Below are positions 1 through 7,980 of a stretch of DNA of 53,796 bases, piece by piece. The stretch's first letter is position 1. Every line of letters starts with the position of its first letter. Made by a program: the position numbers and the translations under genes. Source of the DNA: Anaerobiospirillum sp. NML120449 (GTDB lineage Bacteria; Pseudomonadota; Gammaproteobacteria; Enterobacterales; Succinivibrionaceae); contig NZ_JALKIL010000031.1 of the NCBI RefSeq assembly GCF_023051105.1, positions 1 through 53,796 of the forward strand, given 5' to 3'. The notes beneath the pieces were generated by a model. The model searched no databases, was not told the origin of the DNA, and worked only from the letters and a program-made list of their open reading frames with translations.

Positions 1-497
1 CTCCCACCCTCCCTGTCCATGTCTCAATTGCAGATTAGCCCGATGTTCTGCACAGTCAGAGTAAATTGCAGCAATGGGCCTGTCAGCCTGGACATCTCTG
101 GGCCTGCCAATTTTCATACTAATGCGGAGGTGCCAGTGCAGCGCCTGTGGCAGCGCCTGCGCAAGAGCTTGCGCCTGCTCATGCTCCATTGTCAGAGCCG
201 CCGGCTTCATCTGCTCCAGTGCCTGTGACTTCACATGGGTCGCTGTTGTACCGACACCTGCGTCTGCGCTGCGCCGGGAGCGGCTCCTGTTTGTGCAGCT
301 GAGCCTGGGGCTGTGCCCGTGCTGGTGTCAGTTGCTGTTCAAATGCTACTTTCAGTAGTTGTGAGCTTATACATAAGCAAAGGGCTGATGTTGTCAGAGC
401 GGAGGACTGCAGCCGAGGATTGGGGGGATGGTCAGATTACGGCAGCGAGGGATGGGGCGATGGTCAGATGCGTTGTTGATGGCAGGTTCTGGATGTG
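1..497. other. Gene-poor window edge; possible partial minus-strand ORF
   Basis: No recognisable gene. On the minus strand a reading frame stays open from about position 345 to the window edge (about 115 codons). It is Ala/Gly/Thr-rich at first, then shows QALEQMKPAAL and an EHEQAQALAQALPQAL stretch. It could be the 5' part of a gene that continues outside the window, with an internal ATG near 205 as a possible start, or just a chance frame in repetitive GC-rich DNA. Short plus-strand frames here look like shadows. Confidence 0.25.
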
Positions 498-525
498 AAA
501 AAGCCCTGCTGGGGCAGGGCTTTTT
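498..525. terminator. Bidirectional intrinsic terminator
   Basis: Perfect stem: AAAAAGCCCTGC pairs with GCAGGGCTTTTT around a 4-base loop, with an A-run on one side and a T-run on the other, so it can work in both directions. It may end alaA transcription from the right or a gene outside the window from the left. Confidence 0.8.
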
Positions 526-838
526 AAATGACTGTAAGCTTTGCTCTGCCCGTGAAGCTCAAAAGCATGGGATTTGGGGTAAAGCAATGCACTTATTTAG
601 TGAAATTAATAGGAAATGACTACTTGTATGACTGGTTTTTGATCATTCAGTGATCGCTGTCTATTGGAACACATAAGTAAATGCTTTCAACACCCCCTGA
701 GTGACAGAGCCAACATAACCAGTGCCTGGCAGGGCAGCTCAATGCCATAGCATGCATAGAGCCAGTGCTTTTACAGACTGTTGCATGTGCTGACTCGGAG
801 TTTCTGGCTGGGTGAAAGCTGGGTTTTGCTTACTGTGC

Positions 839-2053
839 TTACTGGTGGTAGGTCTTGAGGAAGTGCTCCAGACGGTTGCAGGCATCATCAATGATGTCTA
901 CGTCCGGCAGGAAGACCACACGGAAATGATCGGGGGCTATCCAGTTAAAGCCAGTGCCCTGGACCACGAGCAGCTTTTCCTGACGCAGCAGGTCAAGGCA
1001 GAACTTCTGATCGTCCTTGATGTTGTAGCGCTTGATGTCAATCTTAGGGAACATGTACAGAGCGCCATAAGGCTTTTTGACTGAAATGCCCGGAATGGCA
1101 CTCAGGCGCTCATACATGGCCTCGCGTTGCCGGTGCAGTCGGCCGCCTGGCACAATGAGCTCATTAATACTCTGATAGCCGCCCAGAGAGGTCTGAATGG
1201 CATGCTGCAGAGGGACATTGGCGCACAGACGCATGGCCATCATCATGCGAATGCCTTCGATATAGCCACGCATCTTGGCCTTGGGACCGGTGAGGATCAT
1301 CCAGCCCTGACGAAAGCCGCAGGCACGGTAGGTCTTAGACAGTCCATTGTAGGTAACGACAGGCACATCATCACACAGGGTACAGATACTGCGATGAGCA
1401 TAGTCATCGTAGAGAATCTTGTCGTAGATCTCGTCTGAGAAAATCATGAGCTCATGCTCACGGCACAGCTCAATAAGAGCCTGCAGGAACTCAGTTGAGT
1501 AGACAGAGCCGGTAGGATTGTTAGGGTTGATGATTACAATGCCACGGGTACGTGGGGTAATCTTGCGGCGGATGTCATCAAGGTCAGGGAACCAGTCAGA
1601 CTCTTCATCGCACACATAGTGCACGGCATGACCGCCGGCCAGGGTAATGGCGGCAGTCCACAGCGGGTAGTCAGGGGCCGGGACAAGAATCTCGTCGCCA
1701 TTGTTGAGCAGAGCGTTCATTGAGGTGGTAATAAGCTCAGAAACGCCATTGCCAATATAGACGTCCTCAACGTCGGCGTTCTTCAGACCCTTTTGCTGAT
1801 AGTACTGAGCAATGGCCTTTCTTGCCGAGAAAATACCGTTGGACTCACAGTATCCCTGAGAGTTGGACAGGTTGCGGACCACGTCGCGTACCACCTCTTC
1901 AGGCGCCTCAAAGCCAAAGGTGGCCAGATTGCCTATATTGAGTTTGAGTATGCGTACGCCTTCCTCTTCCATCTGGCAGGCTTCCTGATGGATACGGCCT
2001 CGTATGTCGTAGCACACATGGTCCAGTTTGTGTGATTTTTCAATCGGTTTCAT
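839..2053 (-). CDS. alaA: Glutamate-pyruvate aminotransferase (AlaA type)
   Basis: PLP-dependent class I/II aminotransferase of 404 residues that makes alanine from pyruvate and glutamate in the cytoplasm. Seen: the substrate-loop and cofactor motifs NPNNPTGSVYS, FSDEIYDKI and the Schiff-base lysine in NGLSKTYRACGFRQGW, all characteristic of the AlaA/YfbQ subgroup. The frame is open 60 codons further upstream, but MKPIEKSHKLD is the family start and has a GGGAA just ahead of it. It is a single-gene unit, with no partner gene nearby. Assignment to AlaA rather than another aspartate-type aminotransferase rests on whole-sequence resemblance to the E. coli protein and is confident. Confidence 0.93.
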   Translation of the reverse strand: MKPIEKSHKLDHVCYDIRGRIHQEACQMEEEGVRILKLNIGNLATFGFEAPEEVVRDVVRNLSNSQGYCESNGIFSARKAIAQYYQQKGLKNADVEDVYIGNGVSELITTSMNALLNNGDEILVPAPDYPLWTAAITLAGGHAVHYVCDEESDWFPDLDDIRRKITPRTRGIVIINPNNPTGSVYSTEFLQALIELCREHELMIFSDEIYDKILYDDYAHRSICTLCDDVPVVTYNGLSKTYRACGFRQGWMILTGPKAKMRGYIEGIRMMMAMRLCANVPLQHAIQTSLGGYQSINELIVPGGRLHRQREAMYERLSAIPGISVKKPYGALYMFPKIDIKRYNIKDDQKFCLDLLRQEKLLVVQGTGFNWIAPDHFRVVFLPDVDIIDDACNRLEHFLKTYHQ

Positions 2054-2712
2054 TGAATTTCCCAGCTGCTGCCCTGATGCTGCCAGCACGTGCTCCTGGT
2101 GCTGTTGCTGCAGCCTGCAGGCTGGCACAGTGCACAGGCGGTGAACTGACAGATACAGGCAGGCTCTCTCGGGCCTCCCGTTAAAGGTAAAAACACGAAG
2201 TCTCAGATTCTGTCCTGTACAGGTACCGGGCATTGTGCCTCAGGCTGCCTGAAATGCCGTGAAACATCACTTTCAGAATCACTGACAGCAGCGGCGTCCG
2301 TAAGCTGCGGGCGCCATCAGCAAAACAAAATTACTGCGGCTCCAGTCACGGTGATTGTAGCACGCACAGATCATGTCAAATCAGATAAATCCCTTAAGTG
2401 TCAGCACATGCCAATTTTGTCCTTAATCGATGCACCTCAGTCTGAGCACATTGCCGCATGAGGAGTTGCAGCTCCTCGTAGACCGCCTTTCATCACAGAT
2501 GGAAGCTGATTTCAACATTTGGTGCCTGTGATTACGGGAGGAGGCTGCTTTCCACATTCGGAGGCATGTGATTACAGGTGGAGGCTGCTTTCCACTGTCA
2601 TGAGCTAACTTGTCAGGAGATCGCTTCAGGTGGGAATCTTTCATCACAGCAGGGGCATACCAACTTCAGGTGGGGGACTTTATCAAGAAATAAACTTAAA
2701 GGTTTTAGAAAG
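2054..2712. other. Spacer between alaA and the autotransporter gene
   Basis: No convincing gene. The small minus-strand frame at 2423-2647 has no recognisable content and overlaps a direct repeat. This is presumably the alaA promoter region (near 2060-2380) plus repeat DNA. Confidence 0.5.
2527..2595. repeat. 40-bp direct repeat, two copies
   Basis: TGTGATTAC followed by GGAGGCTGCTTTCCAC occurs twice with a 40-base period; the second copy is partial. Related CAGGTGGGA phrases follow at about 2628 and 2664, suggesting a decayed tandem array. Confidence 0.6.
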
Positions 2713-2748
2713 TAAAAAAAAGCCTGCAGGCACAGACCGGCAGGCTTT
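2713..2748 (-). terminator. Terminator of the protease autotransporter gene
   Basis: AAAGCCTGC / GCAGGCTTT stem with a run of A on its left side, which reads as a U-run on the minus-strand transcript, about 80 bases after the stop codon of the autotransporter gene. Confidence 0.8.
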
Positions 2749-2826
2749 AGTCGGAGTATTTAGGGACAGGAGCTTATGCTTTTGCTTGAGCTTGTGCCCC
2801 TGTCCTTAAATTCTTAAGTCAGGCAA

Positions 2827-5800
2827 TTAGAAGTGCCAGCGCAGACGGACATTACCGTTGACGCCCATGGCACCGCTGGTGTTGGCTGAGGCACCCAGAC
2901 CCAGATCAAGAGTCATATCTGGTCTGATGCGCTTGCTCAGATTGCCGTTGAGGTTGAAGGTAGTGTCGTCATTCTCAGGAATGTCGTAGGTGATGTAACC
3001 GTCGGCATTTCTCAGGTTCACGCCTACAGTCTCATCAGAGGTGTAGACATTGTGACGGGCAGTAGCCTGAATGAGGTAGCCAAAGGACTCGTGGTAACCC
3101 TCAAACTCGACACCCACACCGAGATCTACAGTGGTCTGATTGAGGCCGTCACGCTTGAGGTAATCAGACTCGGAGCTGCCTACGTGGTTCCAGCCGAAGT
3201 CAGCCAGAATCATAGGACGGATGCTGTATTCACCGCTCTTGATGTGGTACTTGAAGTAGTTGGAGCTCATCAGCATGAAGCTGTCTTCGTTGAACTTCTG
3301 CTCACCAAGATTAATCTCAGGGATGTAGCTGCGGTCATTATCAAGGAAACCGGCAGTCAGGTAGCTCTGCATCTCAAAGCCTTCCTTCTGCTCATAGGAG
3401 AAGTAGCCGGTAAGAGAGTACATAAGACCGTCATCCTTGGCGCCGGTGTCGGTGTTATCCACCTTAGTAAGGCTCATGGCACCACCCAGAACATAGCGGC
3501 TCTGATCCTGACGGAATACGCGGTCATAACCAAGGTTGGTGCTGATGGTCTGGTCCTTACGGGTGCCATCCTTCTGATAGCTGCCGCTTACGTCAACAAA
3601 GACGCTGTTGTTGAGAACCTGATCCTGGCTGGCACGGGCCATCTCCTGCAGGGAGCTTGCAGCGCCAATGGCAGCTACTGGAGTGTATGAGGCAGTAGCG
3701 GCACGGGCAGAGCGGCGCAGGGAGGCCAGACGTGAGTCAATGGCGGTACGGACTGGAGCTACCAGAGTGCTCTGAGACAGAGTACGGGCAGTAGCGCTCT
3801 TCATGTCCTCGGTACGCTCAACAATGGACTCAAGTGCTGCAGCACCCTGATCGGCATCTTCCATGCTCAGTGCGTCGACAATAGCAACTTCCTGGAAGCT
3901 CTTACCACCGGACTCATTGTGAGAGATGATGGACTTGATCTCCTCAGCAGCCTCAGGGTCTTTGGTGGTCTCCATGAAGCGGGCCATTACCGGGCTGTCA
4001 GCCATACGGAATGAGCTCATGGTTGGCGCGCCAGGACCTGCCATACGGAAGGCAAAGCCTCTGTAGGTGCGAGCCTGTGGCTGGCTGGCAGCCTGAGCCT
4101 GATCAGCACGGGCAAAGGAGAAAGTAATCCTGTTGTCGCCAACATTGCTGCTGACGCTTACACCCTTACCCTGAGTGTTGAACTCAATGTTCTTGTTGTT
4201 ACGCTGGTCAACCAGGTGGGTGGATCTGACCAGAGTGTTCTCCTTGTCAAACTTGATGTTGTTCAGGGAGAGGTAGTCGTTGGAGAAGTCAGCCTTAATG
4301 GTTGCAGTCTTCTGCAGGGTCAGGCCGCCTACATCAAGACCAATCCACTCGCTGGCACCGGCACCAAGACGGTTAGGGTTGAGGTCAGTCATGTTTAACT
4401 CATTGGCGATGGAAATATTGGCAGCTGCCTTTTGAGTGCCGGATGAGTTAAGGTTCTTGATGGTAATAAGACTTGAGTTGTCGGTTACCAGATTGTTATT
4501 AAGATTCCAGTTGTCGACATAAATGAAGCCATGTCTGGCTGCAGTCAGGGTGCCTTTTGCTACGTCATCAGGAAGGTACAGAAGACCTTCAGCTACATTT
4601 ACGTTCTGAACAGAAAGCTTTGAGTCGCTGCTAACCTGAATGAGGTCTTTACGGTCATTACCCTCAACAACAATGTCTCCAAGAATAAGAGAAGAGTTGT
4701 TCTTCAGGTTAATGCCCTTGTCGAGCAGAACAGTTGTGCTCTTTAAGTCCTTGCTCTCGAAGGTAGAGTTGTTAAAGTCAAAGCTGGCAGAGAAGTTCTT
4801 CATGTAGCTGGTGAAATGGGAGTTCTCAGCCTTTATGTTACCCTCGAAGTGAATGGTCTCATCAGCAACTGAGCTGCCGCCTACCAGACTTTGCTGGAAA
4901 TCAAAGTTGTTACCGCCTGTAGTAACGTTATTGCCGGAGTGCTCATCTCTGAAAACAGTTAATGGGCCACCGAACTGTACATTTGAGCCTTTGGCGTCAA
5001 TATCGCCGACTACCCAGCTGTTTCTACCTACACCTACAGAAGCGTTGTCAAGCTTGAGAGTTGCAAACTTGTAGGTACGTGTAGCCCAGTCATTCTGTGC
5101 CAGATCACTAACCTGATTGTTATTGCGGTACTGGGTACCAAACTTTTCGTTAGCAGCTTTTTCACTTTCCTGGATATATGGAATCCAGTAAGGGTCACAC
5201 AGGTTTCCTGGGAATGGACAGGACTTACGTCCCAGCACAGCGTGGTTCTCAGGCATGCCCTGCATGGTCAGCTGAGCGTTCTTAACTGATACATCGCCCT
5301 TGATGTCCATACCACCGTCGAGAACGAGGTGACGCTTGTTGAACTTGTCATCATCGCTGGCAGCAGTGTCATACTCAACCTTGACATTGAGATTGTCCTT
5401 GAACTGGCCATGGTAAGCGTACTTCCACTCAGGGAGGGCAAAGGAAAGACTGGCTCGATTTGAAGCCCTGTTGCTTACTACAGCACCAAAATCAGAGGCA
5501 GCAATACGCTGGAAAGTCTGATCATTACCGTTAATGTCCAGTTCGCCACCACGGCTGGTAAAGTAGACGCCATTGAACCTGTCGTCTTTGTTGAGGCCGT
5601 CTTTGTTGCTAAGTTTTACCTTAGAGGCGCCACTTGCCAGATATATCTGGTTAAAGGCTTTAGGTGTGTTGAGTTCTACAGTACCGTTGCCGGTCTTGAG
5701 GTTATTGCCCTGAGCTACATTAACACGCAGGGTACCCTCACCAATCTTGTGAAGGACATCATCTGGATGTCCCTTAATATTCCAGTCAACAACAGAGCCC

Positions 5801-6972
5801 TTGCCAATATCGACACCTGCCCCACGGAACTTGAACTCTTCACCAGTTACCTTGTAGTTGTGGTTTTCATCGAAAATCAGGCCGGCAATACCCATATTAA
5901 GATCACTGGTAAGGGTAACTGTACCGCCGTTCTTAAATGAGAGGTCCTTCTTTTCGCCAAACTCCACTGTATTGCCATTAAGGCTGTATGCCTTGTTGGA
6001 GGTAAGGCTGAGGTTTCCCTGACTAAGGTCTACAGAGTGGGTGAACTTCTCTTTAATAGCATTGACCTTGTCCTGATTCCACTTGCTGTAGATAAAGTAA
6101 GTTCTGCCACTGGAACCGCCACCGATTCCTAAAAGAGTGCCCAGCGCAACCCACTTTTTATCATAGTTATCCCAGACAAGTGCTACCGATCCACTGTCAC
6201 CAGCAGTGGTCTCGTTATGAAAACTCATAAGGTTAGTGAACATTGTACGGTTGTTGCCTGGTGCCCAGTCATACAGGGTGTAGATTGAGCCGCCTCGGAG
6301 TTCTGGCTTGTATGCAACGTCCTTGAATGACTTCTTTCCTTTGCCATCGGTGATCTCAAGGTAGCCTGAACCTGTGCGGTATACCAGAACCTGCTTCTTG
6401 CCGTTGTAATTGATGCCGTAGCGATCCAGGAACTGCTGATTGTTCAGACTGGTATCAACACCTGAGCTTACGCCCTGGGTTTCAACAACAAACTTGTTGA
6501 GACGGGTTACGGCAAAGTCATCATGGGACATGTAGTCCTGAAGATAATACTTGCTCTTTCCCCACTCAGGCTCCAGCGCATTCTTCTGCCAGTGACCGTT
6601 TTTTCTGTTGTGAGCAGCTGTAATCATGTACGCACCGCCAATAGAAGTGGCAGATCCGTGATTGGTCACAACATCAAAATCAGGAAATGGAACATAAGGT
6701 AAAGGTGTCTGGTTACCTTCCTTGTCTGTAAGAGTAAGGCCTAAAGCGCCAGGAGCAAAGATACCTTTGTTCTGACCAAAATCGAGGTAGTCACGGAACC
6801 AGTGCTTTGAGGTGTTGACGTGCATGGCCATTGCATCGCCGGCAAGGCACATTAACAGTGGAGGAAGAACTGCGGGAAGCAGGGAAGGCAGGAGGGACTT
6901 TCGGCTGGATCTATTGAACTTGTTACTGTTACTTAAACGGGCATCGCCGCTGGTGTTTTTTGTCGATTTCAT
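2827..6972 (-). CDS. Autotransporter serine protease (S6 family, SPATE/IgA-protease-like)
   Basis: Type Va secreted protein of 1381 residues. Order: basic extended signal peptide (about 1-49, ending CLAGDAMA); chymotrypsin-like S6 protease domain (about 50-330) with His121 in MITAAHNR, Asp151 or 152 in HDDFAVTRL and Ser260 in TAGDSGSVAL; a long beta-helical passenger; a helical linker rich in Ala/Arg; and a C-terminal beta-barrel ending RLRWHF with terminal Phe, typical for outer-membrane insertion. The frame opens 14 codons earlier, but the ATG at 6972 follows AGGAAA at proper spacing and begins the signal peptide. Length matches SPATE proteins. The protease target cannot be told from sequence. 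A shorter paralog lies immediately upstream. Function as a secreted virulence or colonisation protease is inferred from the family. Confidence 0.92.
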   Translation of the reverse strand: MKSTKNTSGDARLSNSNKFNRSSRKSLLPSLLPAVLPPLLMCLAGDAMAMHVNTSKHWFRDYLDFGQNKGIFAPGALGLTLTDKEGNQTPLPYVPFPDFDVVTNHGSATSIGGAYMITAAHNRKNGHWQKNALEPEWGKSKYYLQDYMSHDDFAVTRLNKFVVETQGVSSGVDTSLNNQQFLDRYGINYNGKKQVLVYRTGSGYLEITDGKGKKSFKDVAYKPELRGGSIYTLYDWAPGNNRTMFTNLMSFHNETTAGDSGSVALVWDNYDKKWVALGTLLGIGGGSSGRTYFIYSKWNQDKVNAIKEKFTHSVDLSQGNLSLTSNKAYSLNGNTVEFGEKKDLSFKNGGTVTLTSDLNMGIAGLIFDENHNYKVTGEEFKFRGAGVDIGKGSVVDWNIKGHPDDVLHKIGEGTLRVNVAQGNNLKTGNGTVELNTPKAFNQIYLASGASKVKLSNKDGLNKDDRFNGVYFTSRGGELDINGNDQTFQRIAASDFGAVVSNRASNRASLSFALPEWKYAYHGQFKDNLNVKVEYDTAASDDDKFNKRHLVLDGGMDIKGDVSVKNAQLTMQGMPENHAVLGRKSCPFPGNLCDPYWIPYIQESEKAANEKFGTQYRNNNQVSDLAQNDWATRTYKFATLKLDNASVGVGRNSWVVGDIDAKGSNVQFGGPLTVFRDEHSGNNVTTGGNNFDFQQSLVGGSSVADETIHFEGNIKAENSHFTSYMKNFSASFDFNNSTFESKDLKSTTVLLDKGINLKNNSSLILGDIVVEGNDRKDLIQVSSDSKLSVQNVNVAEGLLYLPDDVAKGTLTAARHGFIYVDNWNLNNNLVTDNSSLITIKNLNSSGTQKAAANISIANELNMTDLNPNRLGAGASEWIGLDVGGLTLQKTATIKADFSNDYLSLNNIKFDKENTLVRSTHLVDQRNNKNIEFNTQGKGVSVSSNVGDNRITFSFARADQAQAASQPQARTYRGFAFRMAGPGAPTMSSFRMADSPVMARFMETTKDPEAAEEIKSIISHNESGGKSFQEVAIVDALSMEDADQGAAALESIVERTEDMKSATARTLSQSTLVAPVRTAIDSRLASLRRSARAATASYTPVAAIGAASSLQEMARASQDQVLNNSVFVDVSGSYQKDGTRKDQTISTNLGYDRVFRQDQSRYVLGGAMSLTKVDNTDTGAKDDGLMYSLTGYFSYEQKEGFEMQSYLTAGFLDNDRSYIPEINLGEQKFNEDSFMLMSSNYFKYHIKSGEYSIRPMILADFGWNHVGSSESDYLKRDGLNQTTVDLGVGVEFEGYHESFGYLIQATARHNVYTSDETVGVNLRNADGYITYDIPENDDTTFNLNGNLSKRIRPDMTLDLGLGASANTSGAMGVNGNVRLRWHF

Positions 6973-7076
6973 TGTGTATTTTTTTCCTGTGGTGTATTGG
7001 TTTGGCCACAGCAATCAAAGGCCCGCAAATCGATATAAGCATGTGAGACTGATTTGCGCCTGGCCTAAGGCCATAC

Positions 7077-7105
7077 TGTATAAATTTAAACTATTGTAGC
7101 GTAAA
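7077..7105 (-). promoter_or_regulatory. Likely promoter of the protease autotransporter
   Basis: On the minus strand TTTACG, 17 bases, then TATACA, about 105 bases upstream of the chosen start. The surrounding 250 bases are markedly AT-rich compared with other spacers. Two ATGTAAATA-like motifs lie further upstream at 7221-7241. Confidence 0.5.
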
Positions 7106-7500
7106 TTTTTTATGCTTTGTTTATGCGGGAATAGTAATTAAGTCAAACGGTAAAATAAATCATAGATACTACTAATATCTAGAATGCACGGTTTTATGTG
7201 CGTTGTAGCAATGAATGGCACATGTAAATAATGTGTAAATAATTCCCTTGAAAATGCTGTTCTTGCCAGGCACTCATCACTTCTCATGGCGGTGTGCACA
7301 CACGACTAAATATTGAGCTAGATGATGTCTTCAAAAATATCAAAAAATTTTGAACTTTTTTGGTGCATAACTTTGGCATGGATACATCAGTCAGGTGAAG
7401 TTCAGTTGATGTGAGAAGGCCGCTCTTTGATAAACAAGCAGTGCAGCATGAGCAGGTCGTGCCTTGAGAGCGTGATCCTGGGGATGTGAAATAAAGTGGC
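7106..7500. other. AT-rich upstream region of the protease autotransporter
   Basis: No gene seen. It is low in GC from 7106 to about 7380 and carries TGTAAATAA twice at 7223-7243, then passes into GC-rich repeat DNA. It is probably control DNA for the downstream autotransporter. Confidence 0.4.
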
Positions 7501-7796
7501 AGGCGGGCGCCGCAAGTGACGGAGTATGTGGGGTGGGCGCCGCAAGTGATGGAGTATGTGAGACGGGCGCCGTAAGTGACAGAGTATGTGGGGCGGGCGC
7601 CGCAAGTGACAGAGTATGTGGGGCGGGCGCCGCAAGTGATGGAGTGTGTGGGGCGGGCGCCGCAAGTGATGGGGTATGTGGGTCGGGCGCCGCAAGTGAT
7701 GGAGTATGTGGGGCGGGCGCCGCAAGTGATGGAGTGTGTGGGGCTGGCGCCGCAAGTGATGGAGTATGTAGGGCGGGCACCGCAAGTTATGCAGTG
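7501..7796. repeat. 30-bp minisatellite, about 10 copies
   Basis: Ten consecutive 30-base units built on GGGCGGGCGCCGCAAGTGAT followed by GGAGTATGTG, with point differences between copies. The unit is a multiple of three, so several frames on both strands remain open without stops, giving spurious repeat proteins of 70-260 residues. There are no spacers, so it is not a CRISPR array. It lies 185 bases past the 3' end of the second autotransporter gene. Copy-number change by slippage is expected. Confidence 0.95.
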
Positions 7797-7926
7797 ATTT
7801 GTTGCGTGCGTATCTGACGATGCGATGTTATAAGAGGTGCTTGCGCCGTCCGGGACTGTGGTATTCGCTTGTGTGCGCGGGGGAGGGTAGTGCGTGAGGC
7901 GGGGTGCAGCGGCAGCTGCAAAGCGC

Positions 7927-7948
7927 AAGCCCCGCAGGGGCGGGGCTT
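7927..7948 (-). terminator. GC-rich hairpin after the second autotransporter gene
   Basis: AAGCCCCGC / GCGGGGCTT stem with a 4-base loop, 33 bases past the stop codon of the minus-strand gene at 7981. The U-run is poor (GCGCTTT), so termination strength is uncertain. Confidence 0.55.
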
Positions 7949-7980
7949 GTGGCGGCTGCGCCCAGGTGGCGCAGGCGGGG

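Noticed and set aside
3052..3690. 212-residue plus-strand ORF
   Set aside because: Antisense shadow of the autotransporter barrel coding region.
7501..7796. CRISPR array
   Set aside because: Regular period but no distinct spacers; every 30-base unit is the repeat itself, and there are no cas genes.
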